Both the position numbers and the translations under genes were made by a program. The notes beneath the pieces are model-generated. The model was not told the origin of the DNA and made no database searches. It saw only the letters and a program-made list of their open reading frames with translations. This document shows positions 1 through 6,779 of a stretch of 45,839 bases of DNA, piece by piece (within the stretch, counting starts at the first letter, position 1; every line of letters starts with the position of its first letter). Source of the DNA: Westiellopsis prolifica IICB1 (lineage in GTDB: Bacteria; Cyanobacteriota; Cyanobacteriia; Cyanobacteriales; Nostocaceae); NCBI RefSeq assembly GCF_004323185.1, contig NZ_NAPS01000001.1, positions 847,289 through 893,127 on the forward strand. The letters run 5' to 3'.

Positions 1-2526
1 ATCGCAGCTTATGAGAGTGCTTTAGAAGTTTATACCCGTGAAGCTTTTCCCCAAGATTGGGCGATGACGCAAAATAATCTGGGGAATGCTTACTTATACA
101 GAATACTAGGAGAGCGAGCCAATAATCTTGAATATGCGATCGCAGCTTATGAGAGTGCTTTAGAAGTAAGAACCCGTGAAGCTTTTCCCCAACAATGGGC
201 GACAACGCAAAATAATCTGGGGAATGCTTACAGTAACAGAATACTAGGAGAGCGAGCCAATAATCTTGAATATGCGATCGCAGCTTATAAAAGTGCTTTA
301 GAAGTTTATACCCGTGAAGCTTTTCCCCAAGATTGGGCGATGACGCAAAATAATCTGGGGACAGCTTACGGTGACAGAATACTAGGAGAGCGAGCCAATA
401 ATCTTGAAAGTGCGATCGCAGCTTATAAGAGTGCTTTAGAAGTTTATACCCGTGAAGCTTTTCCCCAAGATTGGGCGATGACGCAAAATAATCTGGGAAA
501 TGCTTACTTATACAGAATACTAGGAGAGCGAGCCAATAATCTTGAAAATGCGATCGCAGCTTATAAAAGTGCTTTAGAAGTTTATACCCGTGAAGCTTTT
601 CCCCAACAATGGGCGACAACGCAAAATAATCTGGGGAATGCTTACAGTGATCGAATACTAGGAGAGCGAGCCAATAATCTTGAATATGCGATCGCAGCTT
701 ATGAGAGTGCTTTAGAAGTAAGAACCCGTGAAGCTTTTCCGCAAAACCATGCAGAGACTTTATATAATCTGGGTATTCTGTATCAAGCGGAAAAACAGTA
801 CACCTCAGCTTACAACACCTTTGAATCAGCTATTGAAACAGTCGAATCTTTGCGGGGGGAAATTGTTTCCGGTGAGGAAAGCAAGCGCAAACAAGCGGAA
901 GAGTGGAATACACTTTATCGCTGTATGGTAGAAGTGTGTTTGGCATTAAAAGAGGATACCCAAGCGGTTGAATTTATTGAACGCAGCAAAACCCGCAATT
1001 TAGTCGAACTACTATTTAATGATGAGTGCTACCCCAAAGGCGCAATTCCCGCAGAAGTCAAAAACCGACTGCAAGAGTTACAGCAAAAAATTGAAGTCGA
1101 GAAGCGACGTTTAGAAGCAGCACAGAAAAATCAAAACCAGGAAATCAATCGCAGTGAGTTACATAATTTGCGTCAACAGCGCGAACAACTGATGTCGAGA
1201 GTCATCGGTTTTCACCCCATCCGGTTTAGCGAGATTCAAAATTTGTTGGATGGCGAGACAGCAATTATCGAATGGTACATTTTTGCTGATTGTTTTCGCG
1301 CTTTCATCATCACCAGTGAGCAAGACAAACCAAAAATTTGGTCTTCCCAGGCTGAAGATTTAGAAAAGTTGAGAAAGTGGACTAGTGAATATCTCCAGCT
1401 TTACTCCAAAAAGGATAAAAACGGTAAAAATGATAAAGGTGAGTGGCGACATTATCTATATGATCAGCTAACACAACTCGCCGACCATCTACATATAAAT
1501 GATATAGTCTCCCTTGTTCCCAGCAATTGCCAAAAAATCATTTTAGTTCCCCATCGTTACCTGCACCTGTTACCCCTCCATGCTTTACAGCTTGATTCCG
1601 GGGAATATTTAATAGATAAATATCCTGGTGGTGTGAGTTATGCACCCAGTTGTCAACTTTTGCGGTTTGCGAAAAATAAATCTACCCCACCCCCAACCCC
1701 TCCCCGCAAGCAGGGAGGGGTGACGCAACAAGACAATATATTCTCTGATCTCTTCGCGATTCAAAATCCTACAAGAGATTTAGAATTCACTGATATCGAA
1801 GTCGAGACAATCGCCAATACATTTCACCCACACCAAATTCTCAAACACAGCGCAGCGACAAAAGCAGCATTATTAGCAGAACAAGCAAACGCCGATAATT
1901 TCCGCAATGCTTCCTGGCTGCATTTTTCTTGTCACGGTTACTTCAATTTCAAATCTCCCTTAGAATCTGGTTTACAGTTAGCAGATACTCTGATTTCTCC
2001 CATTCCGGCTGATCTCGAACCAAGTCGCCTGTTAAAAATACGTGACGACGCGGCGATTAATTTAGATGACTCAGAACCAAATCTGACTTTAAAAAATATA
2101 TTTAATTTAAGTTTCCCGAACTGTCGTCTTGTGACTATTTCTGCTTGCGAAAGTGGCTTAGTTGACTTTACAAATACCAGCGATGAATATATCGGTTTAC
2201 CAAGTGGATTTATTCGCGCTGGTGCAGCCAATATAGTTAGCAGTTTATGGGCTGTTGATGATTTTTCGACAGCGATATTAATGATGAGATTTTATGAAAA
2301 CTTGCAAACTCTAACTCCTAATGTTCCTTATGCGCTCAACCAAACCCAGAAATGGCTTCGCCAAGTTAGTCGAGAGGATTTAATTCTATGGATTGATAGT
2401 AAAACCGAGATGGATGCAAAGCATAAATGGAAAATTAGAAAGAGATTGCAGCAAAACTATTTACCAGAACAATTACCATTTAAACATCCGTGTTTTTGGG
2501 CGGGGTTTTGTGCAATTGGAGAATAA
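1..2526 (+). CDS. TPR-CHAT (caspase-like) protein, 5' end outside window
   Basis: The frame is open from base 1, so the gene starts upstream; the ATG at 64 lies inside a repeat and is not a convincing start. Counting from that ATG, residues 1-230 are five near-identical 46-residue TPR-type units (NNLGNAY..R.LGERANNLE.AIAAY.SALEV), followed by a less regular TPR and a charged helical linker (about 300-380). The C-terminal CHAT domain carries the expected catalytic pair: His624 in FSCHG and Cys695 in ISACESG. CHAT domains are caspase-fold peptidases; cyanobacterial relatives include HetF, and a TPR-CHAT protein is the protease of type III-E CRISPR systems. A proline-rich piece at about 540-556 comes from a dispersed DNA repeat. 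Downstream genes suggest a conflict or signalling module. Family assignment is secure; substrate unknown. Confidence 0.93.
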   Translation: MAAYESALEVYTREAFPQDWAMTQNNLGNAYLYRILGERANNLEYAIAAYESALEVRTREAFPQQWATTQNNLGNAYSNRILGERANNLEYAIAAYKSALEVYTREAFPQDWAMTQNNLGTAYGDRILGERANNLESAIAAYKSALEVYTREAFPQDWAMTQNNLGNAYLYRILGERANNLENAIAAYKSALEVYTREAFPQQWATTQNNLGNAYSDRILGERANNLEYAIAAYESALEVRTREAFPQNHAETLYNLGILYQAEKQYTSAYNTFESAIETVESLRGEIVSGEESKRKQAEEWNTLYRCMVEVCLALKEDTQAVEFIERSKTRNLVELLFNDECYPKGAIPAEVKNRLQELQQKIEVEKRRLEAAQKNQNQEINRSELHNLRQQREQLMSRVIGFHPIRFSEIQNLLDGETAIIEWYIFADCFRAFIITSEQDKPKIWSSQAEDLEKLRKWTSEYLQLYSKKDKNGKNDKGEWRHYLYDQLTQLADHLHINDIVSLVPSNCQKIILVPHRYLHLLPLHALQLDSGEYLIDKYPGGVSYAPSCQLLRFAKNKSTPPPTPPRKQGGVTQQDNIFSDLFAIQNPTRDLEFTDIEVETIANTFHPHQILKHSAATKAALLAEQANADNFRNASWLHFSCHGYFNFKSPLESGLQLADTLISPIPADLEPSRLLKIRDDAAINLDDSEPNLTLKNIFNLSFPNCRLVTISACESGLVDFTNTSDEYIGLPSGFIRAGAANIVSSLWAVDDFSTAILMMRFYENLQTLTPNVPYALNQTQKWLRQVSREDLILWIDSKTEMDAKHKWKIRKRLQQNYLPEQLPFKHPCFWAGFCAIGE
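61..750 (+). repeat. Five tandem 138-bp coding repeats (46-residue TPR units)
   Basis: Units begin at 61, 199, 337, 475 and 613 and differ at only a few positions (for example AGAACC versus TATACC, CAACAATGG versus CAAGATTGG). Part of a further unit precedes position 61. The differences are shuffled between units rather than accumulating in order, which suggests recent duplication or gene conversion. The copy number may vary between strains. Confidence 0.95.
1680..1730 (+). repeat. Dispersed C/G-rich palindrome inserted in frame in the CHAT gene
   Basis: The stem CCCCTCCC (1697-1704) / GGGAGGGG (1713-1720) is embedded in a C-rich run (CCCCACCCCC) that encodes STPPPTPPRKQGGVTQ. Similar C-rich palindromes lie between genes at 35637-35690 and inside 15314-15449. 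Here it is read through in frame and would form a surface loop in the linker before the CHAT core. Confidence 0.75.
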
Positions 2527-2562
2527 TTTTAGTCCAATGCGCTTGGTGTTAGAGCCAAAAAC

Positions 2563-2742
2563 TTTAACTCACATCTTGCACCAACCTTGTATCCCGCCTC
2601 AGAATTAATTCTGGAGGCTAATAGCATAAGTCCGTTAAAACGGACTCAAACATCGCCCTAGTCAGATTTATCTGACTTTAGCTATTAGCCAATAAATTTA
2701 TTTATTGGCGGGATGAAAAGCTGATGCAAGATATGAGTTAAA
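2563..2742. repeat. Multi-hairpin (cloverleaf-like) dispersed element, copy 1
   Basis: The outer arms 2563-2598 and 2707-2742 are inverted repeats matching at 30 of 36 positions and ending in CCCGCC/GGCGGG. Inside are hairpin 1 CAGAATTAATTCTG (2600-2613), an inner stem GGCTAATAGC (2616-2625) / GCTATTAGCC (2681-2690) enclosing AGTCCGTTAAAACGGACT (2629-2646) and AGTCAGATTTATCTGACT (2660-2677), and a weak hairpin AATAAATTTATTTATT (2691-2706). Four of the six outer-arm mismatches become G.U pairs in a minus-strand transcript. With the element below it fills the 360-bp gap between the CHAT gene and the next gene. Confidence 0.85.
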
Positions 2743-2745
2743 TTT

Positions 2746-2834
2746 TGTAGGTTGGGTTGAGGCTTTGCGAAACCCAACAAATACTTGAAAATGTTGGGTT
2801 TCCTTCGTCAACCCAACCTACAATTATCCTTAAC
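2746..2834. repeat. Dispersed palindrome with TGTAGGTTGGGTTGA ends
   Basis: The outer stem is TGTAGGTTGGGTTGA (2746-2760) / TCAACCCAACCTACA (2808-2822), a perfect 15-bp match. The inner stem is GAAACCCAACA / TGTTGGGTTTC. The outer left arm can also pair with the inner AACCCAACA, so two folds are possible. It is followed by ATTATCCTTAAC, which also follows the related palindrome at 28259-28293, so the repeat unit is longer than the palindrome. Confidence 0.8.
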
Positions 2835-2886
2835 TTAAGCGCATAGCACAGGCTACACCAACAAAAATAAAATAGGAGAATTAAAT

Positions 2887-3228
2887 ATGGAACCTGATAA
2901 ATTAATTCAAGCTTTTACACAAGTGGTGGAAGAACAAGATTATGTTTTTGATCATGTAGCGGTTGAGGATATTTCAGCATTACGAAAGATTCTTGCTGAT
3001 TTAAATAATCCCGAAACAGAATCCTTTGCGGAAGCAATTCGCTTGTGGTACATCAATCATGAATCTGTGAGAGATGCGGTATTAATTACGGAACGGGAAA
3101 TTACGAAAGTTGAAAAAACTAATCCTGCTTCTCAGCAAAATACTTTAACGAATCAGTATCGAGTTATTGATGAGGGGTTGGAAAAGTTGGAAGATAAAAA
3201 ACGGGGAGGGGAGGGAGATAAAAAATAA
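2887..3228 (+). CDS. Small acidic hypothetical protein (113 aa) next to the TPR-CHAT gene
   Basis: ATG at 2887 follows a clear ribosome site AGGAG at 2873-2877. No family was recognised. Residues 1-80 look like a compact helical domain (EPDKLIQAFTQVV, EDISALRKILADL, FAEAIRLWYINHE); the tail is charged and ends RGGEGDKK. It lies between two copies of the multi-hairpin element, downstream of the CHAT gene and upstream of the coiled-coil membrane protein, all on the plus strand. A small helical domain beside a CHAT protease could be an adaptor, like the effector-associated domains of bacterial conflict systems; that is inference from size and position. The ribosome site and codon structure support a real gene. 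Confidence 0.75.
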   Translation: MEPDKLIQAFTQVVEEQDYVFDHVAVEDISALRKILADLNNPETESFAEAIRLWYINHESVRDAVLITEREITKVEKTNPASQQNTLTNQYRVIDEGLEKLEDKKRGGEGDKK

Positions 3229-3240
3229 TGATCATGATTT

Positions 3241-3396
3241 TGCATCTACCCTATATCTCGCTGAGAATAAATTCTCAGGCTAATAGCATAAGTCCGTTGA
3301 AACGGACTCAAAGAGTTTTCTAGTCAGATTTATCTGACTTTAGCTATTAGCCAAGAAATTTATTTATTGGCGGGTTCAAAAGTTGTTGCAAGAGAT
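3241..3396. repeat. Multi-hairpin dispersed element, copy 2
   Basis: Same order of parts as the copy at 2563-2742: hairpin CTGAGAATAAATTCTCAG (3261-3278), inner stem GGCTAATAGC (3278-3287) / GCTATTAGCC (3343-3352) around AGTCCGTTGAAACGGACT (3291-3308) and AGTCAGATTTATCTGACT (3322-3339), then GGCGGG (3369-3374). Hairpin 1 has changed sequence on both arms yet still pairs. The outer arms are eroded but share TTGCA. The rest of the 372-bp gap holds the palindromes listed next. Confidence 0.8.
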
Positions 3397-3430
3397 AAAA
3401 TATCTTAGCTTGATTACCACTTTATTTGAT

Positions 3431-3575
3431 GGTGCGTTAGGCTGAAGCCATAACGCACCCTACCAATACCCATTCAATTAATGATTGCAACACATCTTTG
3501 GTTCAAATTCGAGAGTTTTAGACGCGATGAATCGCGTGTGGTTTGAGTTTTAGACGCGATGAATCGCGTCTCTAC
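3431..3575. repeat. Three small dispersed palindromes
   Basis: GGTGCGTTA (3431-3439) pairs with TAACGCACC (3451-3459). Two tandem copies of AGACGCGATGAATCGCGT follow, at 3520-3539 and 3551-3575, the second ending TCTCTAC. The latter family recurs at 6479-6506, 17103-17127, 22570-22597 and 27147-27230. Confidence 0.8.
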
Positions 3576-3600
3576 AAGATGTATGATGACAAAATAATTT

Positions 3601-5001
3601 ATGAAAATATATGCGCCTAATATTCATTTATTTGCTTTTCAACTTTATAAACCGGCAAATCTTGAGAAAATTAATCCAGATGAGCAAAATAAACTTTGGT
3701 ACGGTGCAGATGCAATAGTTAAGACTATCCTGCACATAGATTTAAATCTCAGCCAGAATATCAGAGATGTTAGCAAATATTCTGATAGTCCGCGTGTGGA
3801 TTTGCTCAAGGAATCAGCAGTCAAAGACGGTGATTATTCCCTAGCTTTTGAGAATAAGATTTCTGTTGATCATCAGCAAGATGTAATGATTAAAGGCTTT
3901 GCTTATCCTGGGCAATTACATGATAGTTATGGTTTGTGGCTCAATTTACGCCGTCCCGAAAAGGAAGCGGATGGTACACCAAGCGCAGATTTAGATATTA
4001 GTTTTCTCAGTAATTTAAATCCTCAGAATTGCCTTACTCTCTCGCCAAATAAACTCTTTCTCGGACAAACTTTATTAATTACGGTTTGGTTAACGGGCGC
4101 GAAAGATAAGAAATATTTGTATAAAATCGCCGAATCTTGTTTACAAGCTGTTTTTGCTGATGCTAAACAACGTCCCTCTTTTCATCGTCAGGGAGATTTA
4201 TTTGGTAGTCCAATTTTTGAATATGGATTGTTTAGCGAATTAGCTAATTATCAGCATGTCCTGATTTGGATATTTGTCGATGAACAAGCAGATGAAAATC
4301 TCGGTTTAATCTATTCGGAATTATTAGATTTATTTTTCTTTCGTACTAAGGTTGTCAAAGCTTATCAAGATAGCCGAAAAACTTATAATTCATTAGATGA
4401 ACAGTATAAAAATATAGAAAGACAACTTGATGATTTATCAAATCAGAAGAGTGATAATTTCAATCAAAAAGATTTAAATCAACTAACAGAAAAATTAAAA
4501 TACTTAGCCGAATTAGCAGTTAAATACACTCGCTTACTACGAGATCTCGAAGATTATCAAAACACAATTGCGATTAATTCGGAAAATTATCATGACCGCT
4601 TACAACAAATTTCTAGTAAAACCCAGCAAGCTGATTTAAGCTTTTTAGAAAGTTTTTATCACAAGAATTCTGCTTTATTCCAAAAACAAATTAATTTCGA
4701 TTTGGGTTATTTTAAGCACGGTACAGGATTATTAGAGCAAGTAATTTCCTCAATTCGTGGGATAGTAGAAATAGAACAAGCTAAACGCGATCGCTCGTTG
4801 GAACAAACAATCCAAATTTTCGGTGTCGCTTTGGGTGGTGGTGCGATTGTCTCTGGTGTGGTGACTCAACATATAGATAAACCCTTTGCACCGATTTCTG
4901 TAAAAAATCCACCGCATCCGATGATTTTATCTTTGTTTTGGAGTTTTGTGGCGATCGCTTTCCTGTACTGGGTGGCTAAGTTGTGGATTAAAAGAAACTA
5001 G
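3601..5001 (+). CDS. Coiled-coil protein with two C-terminal membrane helices (CorA-like shape)
   Basis: 466 residues. Residues 1-240 form a mixed alpha/beta region with no recognised family. Residues 254-345 are rich in charged heptads (coiled coil). Two hydrophobic segments follow at about 404-422 (IFGVALGGGAIVSGVV) and 442-461 (ILSLFWSFVAIAFLYWVAKL), with a basic C-terminus. A cytosolic N-domain, long helix and two terminal membrane helices is the CorA layout, but the GMN selectivity motif of true CorA channels is absent, so Mg2+ transport is not supported. The gene lies downstream of the TPR-CHAT gene and the 113-residue protein, so it could be a membrane effector or protease target (inference). 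No clear ribosome site precedes the ATG; the start is chosen as the first in-frame ATG. Confidence 0.8.
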   Translation: MKIYAPNIHLFAFQLYKPANLEKINPDEQNKLWYGADAIVKTILHIDLNLSQNIRDVSKYSDSPRVDLLKESAVKDGDYSLAFENKISVDHQQDVMIKGFAYPGQLHDSYGLWLNLRRPEKEADGTPSADLDISFLSNLNPQNCLTLSPNKLFLGQTLLITVWLTGAKDKKYLYKIAESCLQAVFADAKQRPSFHRQGDLFGSPIFEYGLFSELANYQHVLIWIFVDEQADENLGLIYSELLDLFFFRTKVVKAYQDSRKTYNSLDEQYKNIERQLDDLSNQKSDNFNQKDLNQLTEKLKYLAELAVKYTRLLRDLEDYQNTIAINSENYHDRLQQISSKTQQADLSFLESFYHKNSALFQKQINFDLGYFKHGTGLLEQVISSIRGIVEIEQAKRDRSLEQTIQIFGVALGGGAIVSGVVTQHIDKPFAPISVKNPPHPMILSLFWSFVAIAFLYWVAKLWIKRN

Positions 5002-5012
5002 AGGTGCAAGAT

Positions 5013-5687
5013 ATGCAACTAGAACTTGATCATGTCTTTATCTGTGTTGCTCCACAAGCACCGGAAGCAGAAGTTCTCAAAGCTTTTGGACTAAAACAAG
5101 GAAGAGGTCGCATTCATCACGGTCAGGGTAGTGCAAACGTTTGCTTTTTCTTTCACAATGCTTATTTAGAGTTACTCTGGCTGAATGATCCGAATGAAAT
5201 TCAGTCTCCAGTTGTTCAACCTACAGGTTTGTGGGAACGCTGTCGTTGGAAAGAAACTCAAGCTTGTCCGTTTGGTATCTCTTTTCGTACAGCAACACTT
5301 GCTTCACAACTACCATTCCCAACCTGGGATTATCATGCACCTTTTTTACCAGAGGGAGCTGCTATCCCAATTATTACCAAACAGAACAATTTAGCAGAAC
5401 CTCTGATTTTTGTTTGGACTGGGACTCAAAAACCTGCAAATTATCCACCAGACAAACGTCAACCTTTGGATCACCAACCTCCATTTAAGGAAATGACAGC
5501 AGTGCGAGTTTGTTTACCTGGAGAGCAAAACTTATCTGCTGAAGTGACAAAACTCATTGAGGAAGGATTGATCAATTTTTACTTTGGCTTTGGCGATCGC
5601 TACCAAATCGAATTAGAATTCGATCATGCCAAGGAAGGTAAACACCACAGTTTTGACTCAACACTGCCGCTAGTAATCAAATGGTAA
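5013..5687 (+). CDS. Glyoxalase-like (VOC fold) domain protein
   Basis: ATG at 5013 is preferred to the GTG at 5004 because GAGG at 5001-5004 then has correct spacing; it overlaps the upstream stop codon, so translation is probably coupled to the coiled-coil gene. The 224-residue product begins with a typical vicinal-oxygen-chelate strand (LELDHVFICVAP), followed by FGLKQGRGRIHHGQGSANVCFFFHNAYLELLWL, which fits the glyoxalase-like family of cyanobacteria. Possible metal ligands are His9 and a glutamate in YLELLW. The substrate cannot be deduced. The gene converges on the GerMN gene with only 6 bp between stop codons. Confidence 0.75.
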   Translation: MQLELDHVFICVAPQAPEAEVLKAFGLKQGRGRIHHGQGSANVCFFFHNAYLELLWLNDPNEIQSPVVQPTGLWERCRWKETQACPFGISFRTATLASQLPFPTWDYHAPFLPEGAAIPIITKQNNLAEPLIFVWTGTQKPANYPPDKRQPLDHQPPFKEMTAVRVCLPGEQNLSAEVTKLIEEGLINFYFGFGDRYQIELEFDHAKEGKHHSFDSTLPLVIKW

Positions 5688-5693
5688 ATGTAT

Positions 5694-6278
5694 CTATAAC
5701 ACTATATCTTTACCTTGCTCGGTGAAACGAACATCTTTAATTCCCCATTGGGGGTTACTTGTGAGAGTTTTACGCAAACTACCGAATAAAGCAAATTGTT
5801 CACAACTCGATAGAGAAGTGATTTGACGTTGGGAATTGGGAGTGAGTCGTAAATCTACTGTAGCGACACCATCTTTAATATTGACTCGATAACCAGAAAA
5901 GCTAAAGTCACCGTTATCCCGTTGATCTAAAATTTTACCTACCGCACCTGTCACAGGTTCTTGTGCTGGAACTGTCGTTTTTTGGGGGACGAGTTCTTGA
6001 CATTGTGCATCGCTGGTGTATAGGGTGACATTTACAGTTTTATCTGTTTTATCTGTGGTAGGTGATCCACTGTTGGGTTGAACGTTAAGTCTAGCTGTAC
6101 TTTGAGTTGGTGATTGTGTAGGGGTTGCAGTTGTTTGACTGTTTGGAGTTGGCGATGTTGTGATATTTAAGTTAGCTTCATCAGTAGAGTTAGAACTACA
6201 ACTGCCAAGACTAACAGCGATCGCTACAAATATTACAGATAAAAAATATTTCTTGCTAGTGTCGATAATTTTGTTCAT
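5694..6278 (-). CDS. GerMN-domain lipoprotein
   Basis: 194 residues. The N-terminal hydrophobic segment ends in a lipobox LGSC with Cys27, so the protein should be lipid-anchored on the outer face of the plasma membrane. A Thr/Pro/Ser-rich spacer (about 30-80) leads to a GerMN domain (VNVTLYTSDAQCQELVPQ...), the module found in spore germination proteins and common in non-sporulating cyanobacteria, where it is thought to bind cell-wall or peptidoglycan material. The mature domain has a Cys pair (Cys in AQCQEL and SSCEQF) that could form a disulphide. Function in cyanobacteria is unknown. Confidence 0.8.
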   Translation of the reverse strand: MNKIIDTSKKYFLSVIFVAIAVSLGSCSSNSTDEANLNITTSPTPNSQTTATPTQSPTQSTARLNVQPNSGSPTTDKTDKTVNVTLYTSDAQCQELVPQKTTVPAQEPVTGAVGKILDQRDNGDFSFSGYRVNIKDGVATVDLRLTPNSQRQITSLSSCEQFALFGSLRKTLTSNPQWGIKDVRFTEQGKDIVL

Positions 6279-6414
6279 GATTTTTCGCCCTGGTCTCTTT
6301 TAGTAAATTCAGCCTGACTAGTAGGAAATCAGCATAAATTTAACAGAATAAACAGGAATTAACAAAGATATTTATCGTTTTTATTACTCTTTGATGAGTC
6401 GCGGGTGTTCAGAT

Positions 6415-6566
6415 CCCCGACTTCTCAAAGAAGTCGCAATACGGTTCGGTTAAGGATTTTTCGTCATAATTTTGGTATGTAGAGACGCGAAATTTCGCGT
6501 CTCTACAGGGTTTAAATGTTGATCAATTTATCTTATCCGAACCGTATTGAAAGAAGTCGGGGAGCT
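6415..6566. repeat. Palindrome CCCCGACTTCT...AGAAGTCGGGG split by an insertion
   Basis: The left half CCCCGACTTCT (6415-6425) plus AAAGAAGTCG (6427-6436) is separated from a second AAAGAAGTCG (6550-6559) plus GGGAGCT by a 113-bp element. Removing the element and one AAAGAAGTCG restores the palindrome seen intact at 9936-9968 and, with changes, at 22677-22711. Confidence 0.85.
6437..6549. mobile_element. 113-bp MITE with 13-bp inverted ends and 10-bp target duplication
   Basis: Perfect terminal inverted repeats CAATACGGTTCGG (6437-6449) and CCGAACCGTATTG (6537-6549), extended by TAAG after one mismatch. The direct repeat AAAGAAGTCG (6427-6436 and 6550-6559) is the likely target-site duplication. 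Inside lies a perfect palindrome starting GTAGAGACGCGAA (6479-6506). No coding capacity, so it must move with a transposase supplied elsewhere. The rest of the 6279-6779 gap is AT-rich with no gene seen. Confidence 0.82.
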
Positions 6567-6779
6567 TAGGAATGCTATAGCAAAAAACATTCACCACTAA
6601 ATAATAAGTACTAAATTCTTAAAAAAAATAAATATAATCATTTGGAATCATACTTCGGGTAGAAGTGTTTATATCCAGAGGAAGTACCAGTTTAAAAAAC
6701 TACTGGCTAGGGTGAAGAAGTAATCACATTTCCAGGACAAAAGGAAGTGTGTAATTGAGTGAAAGTGAGGGAAATATTT

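Noticed and set aside
3601-5001. True CorA magnesium channel
   Set aside because: The GMN motif at the end of the first membrane helix is missing; only the overall layout is similar.
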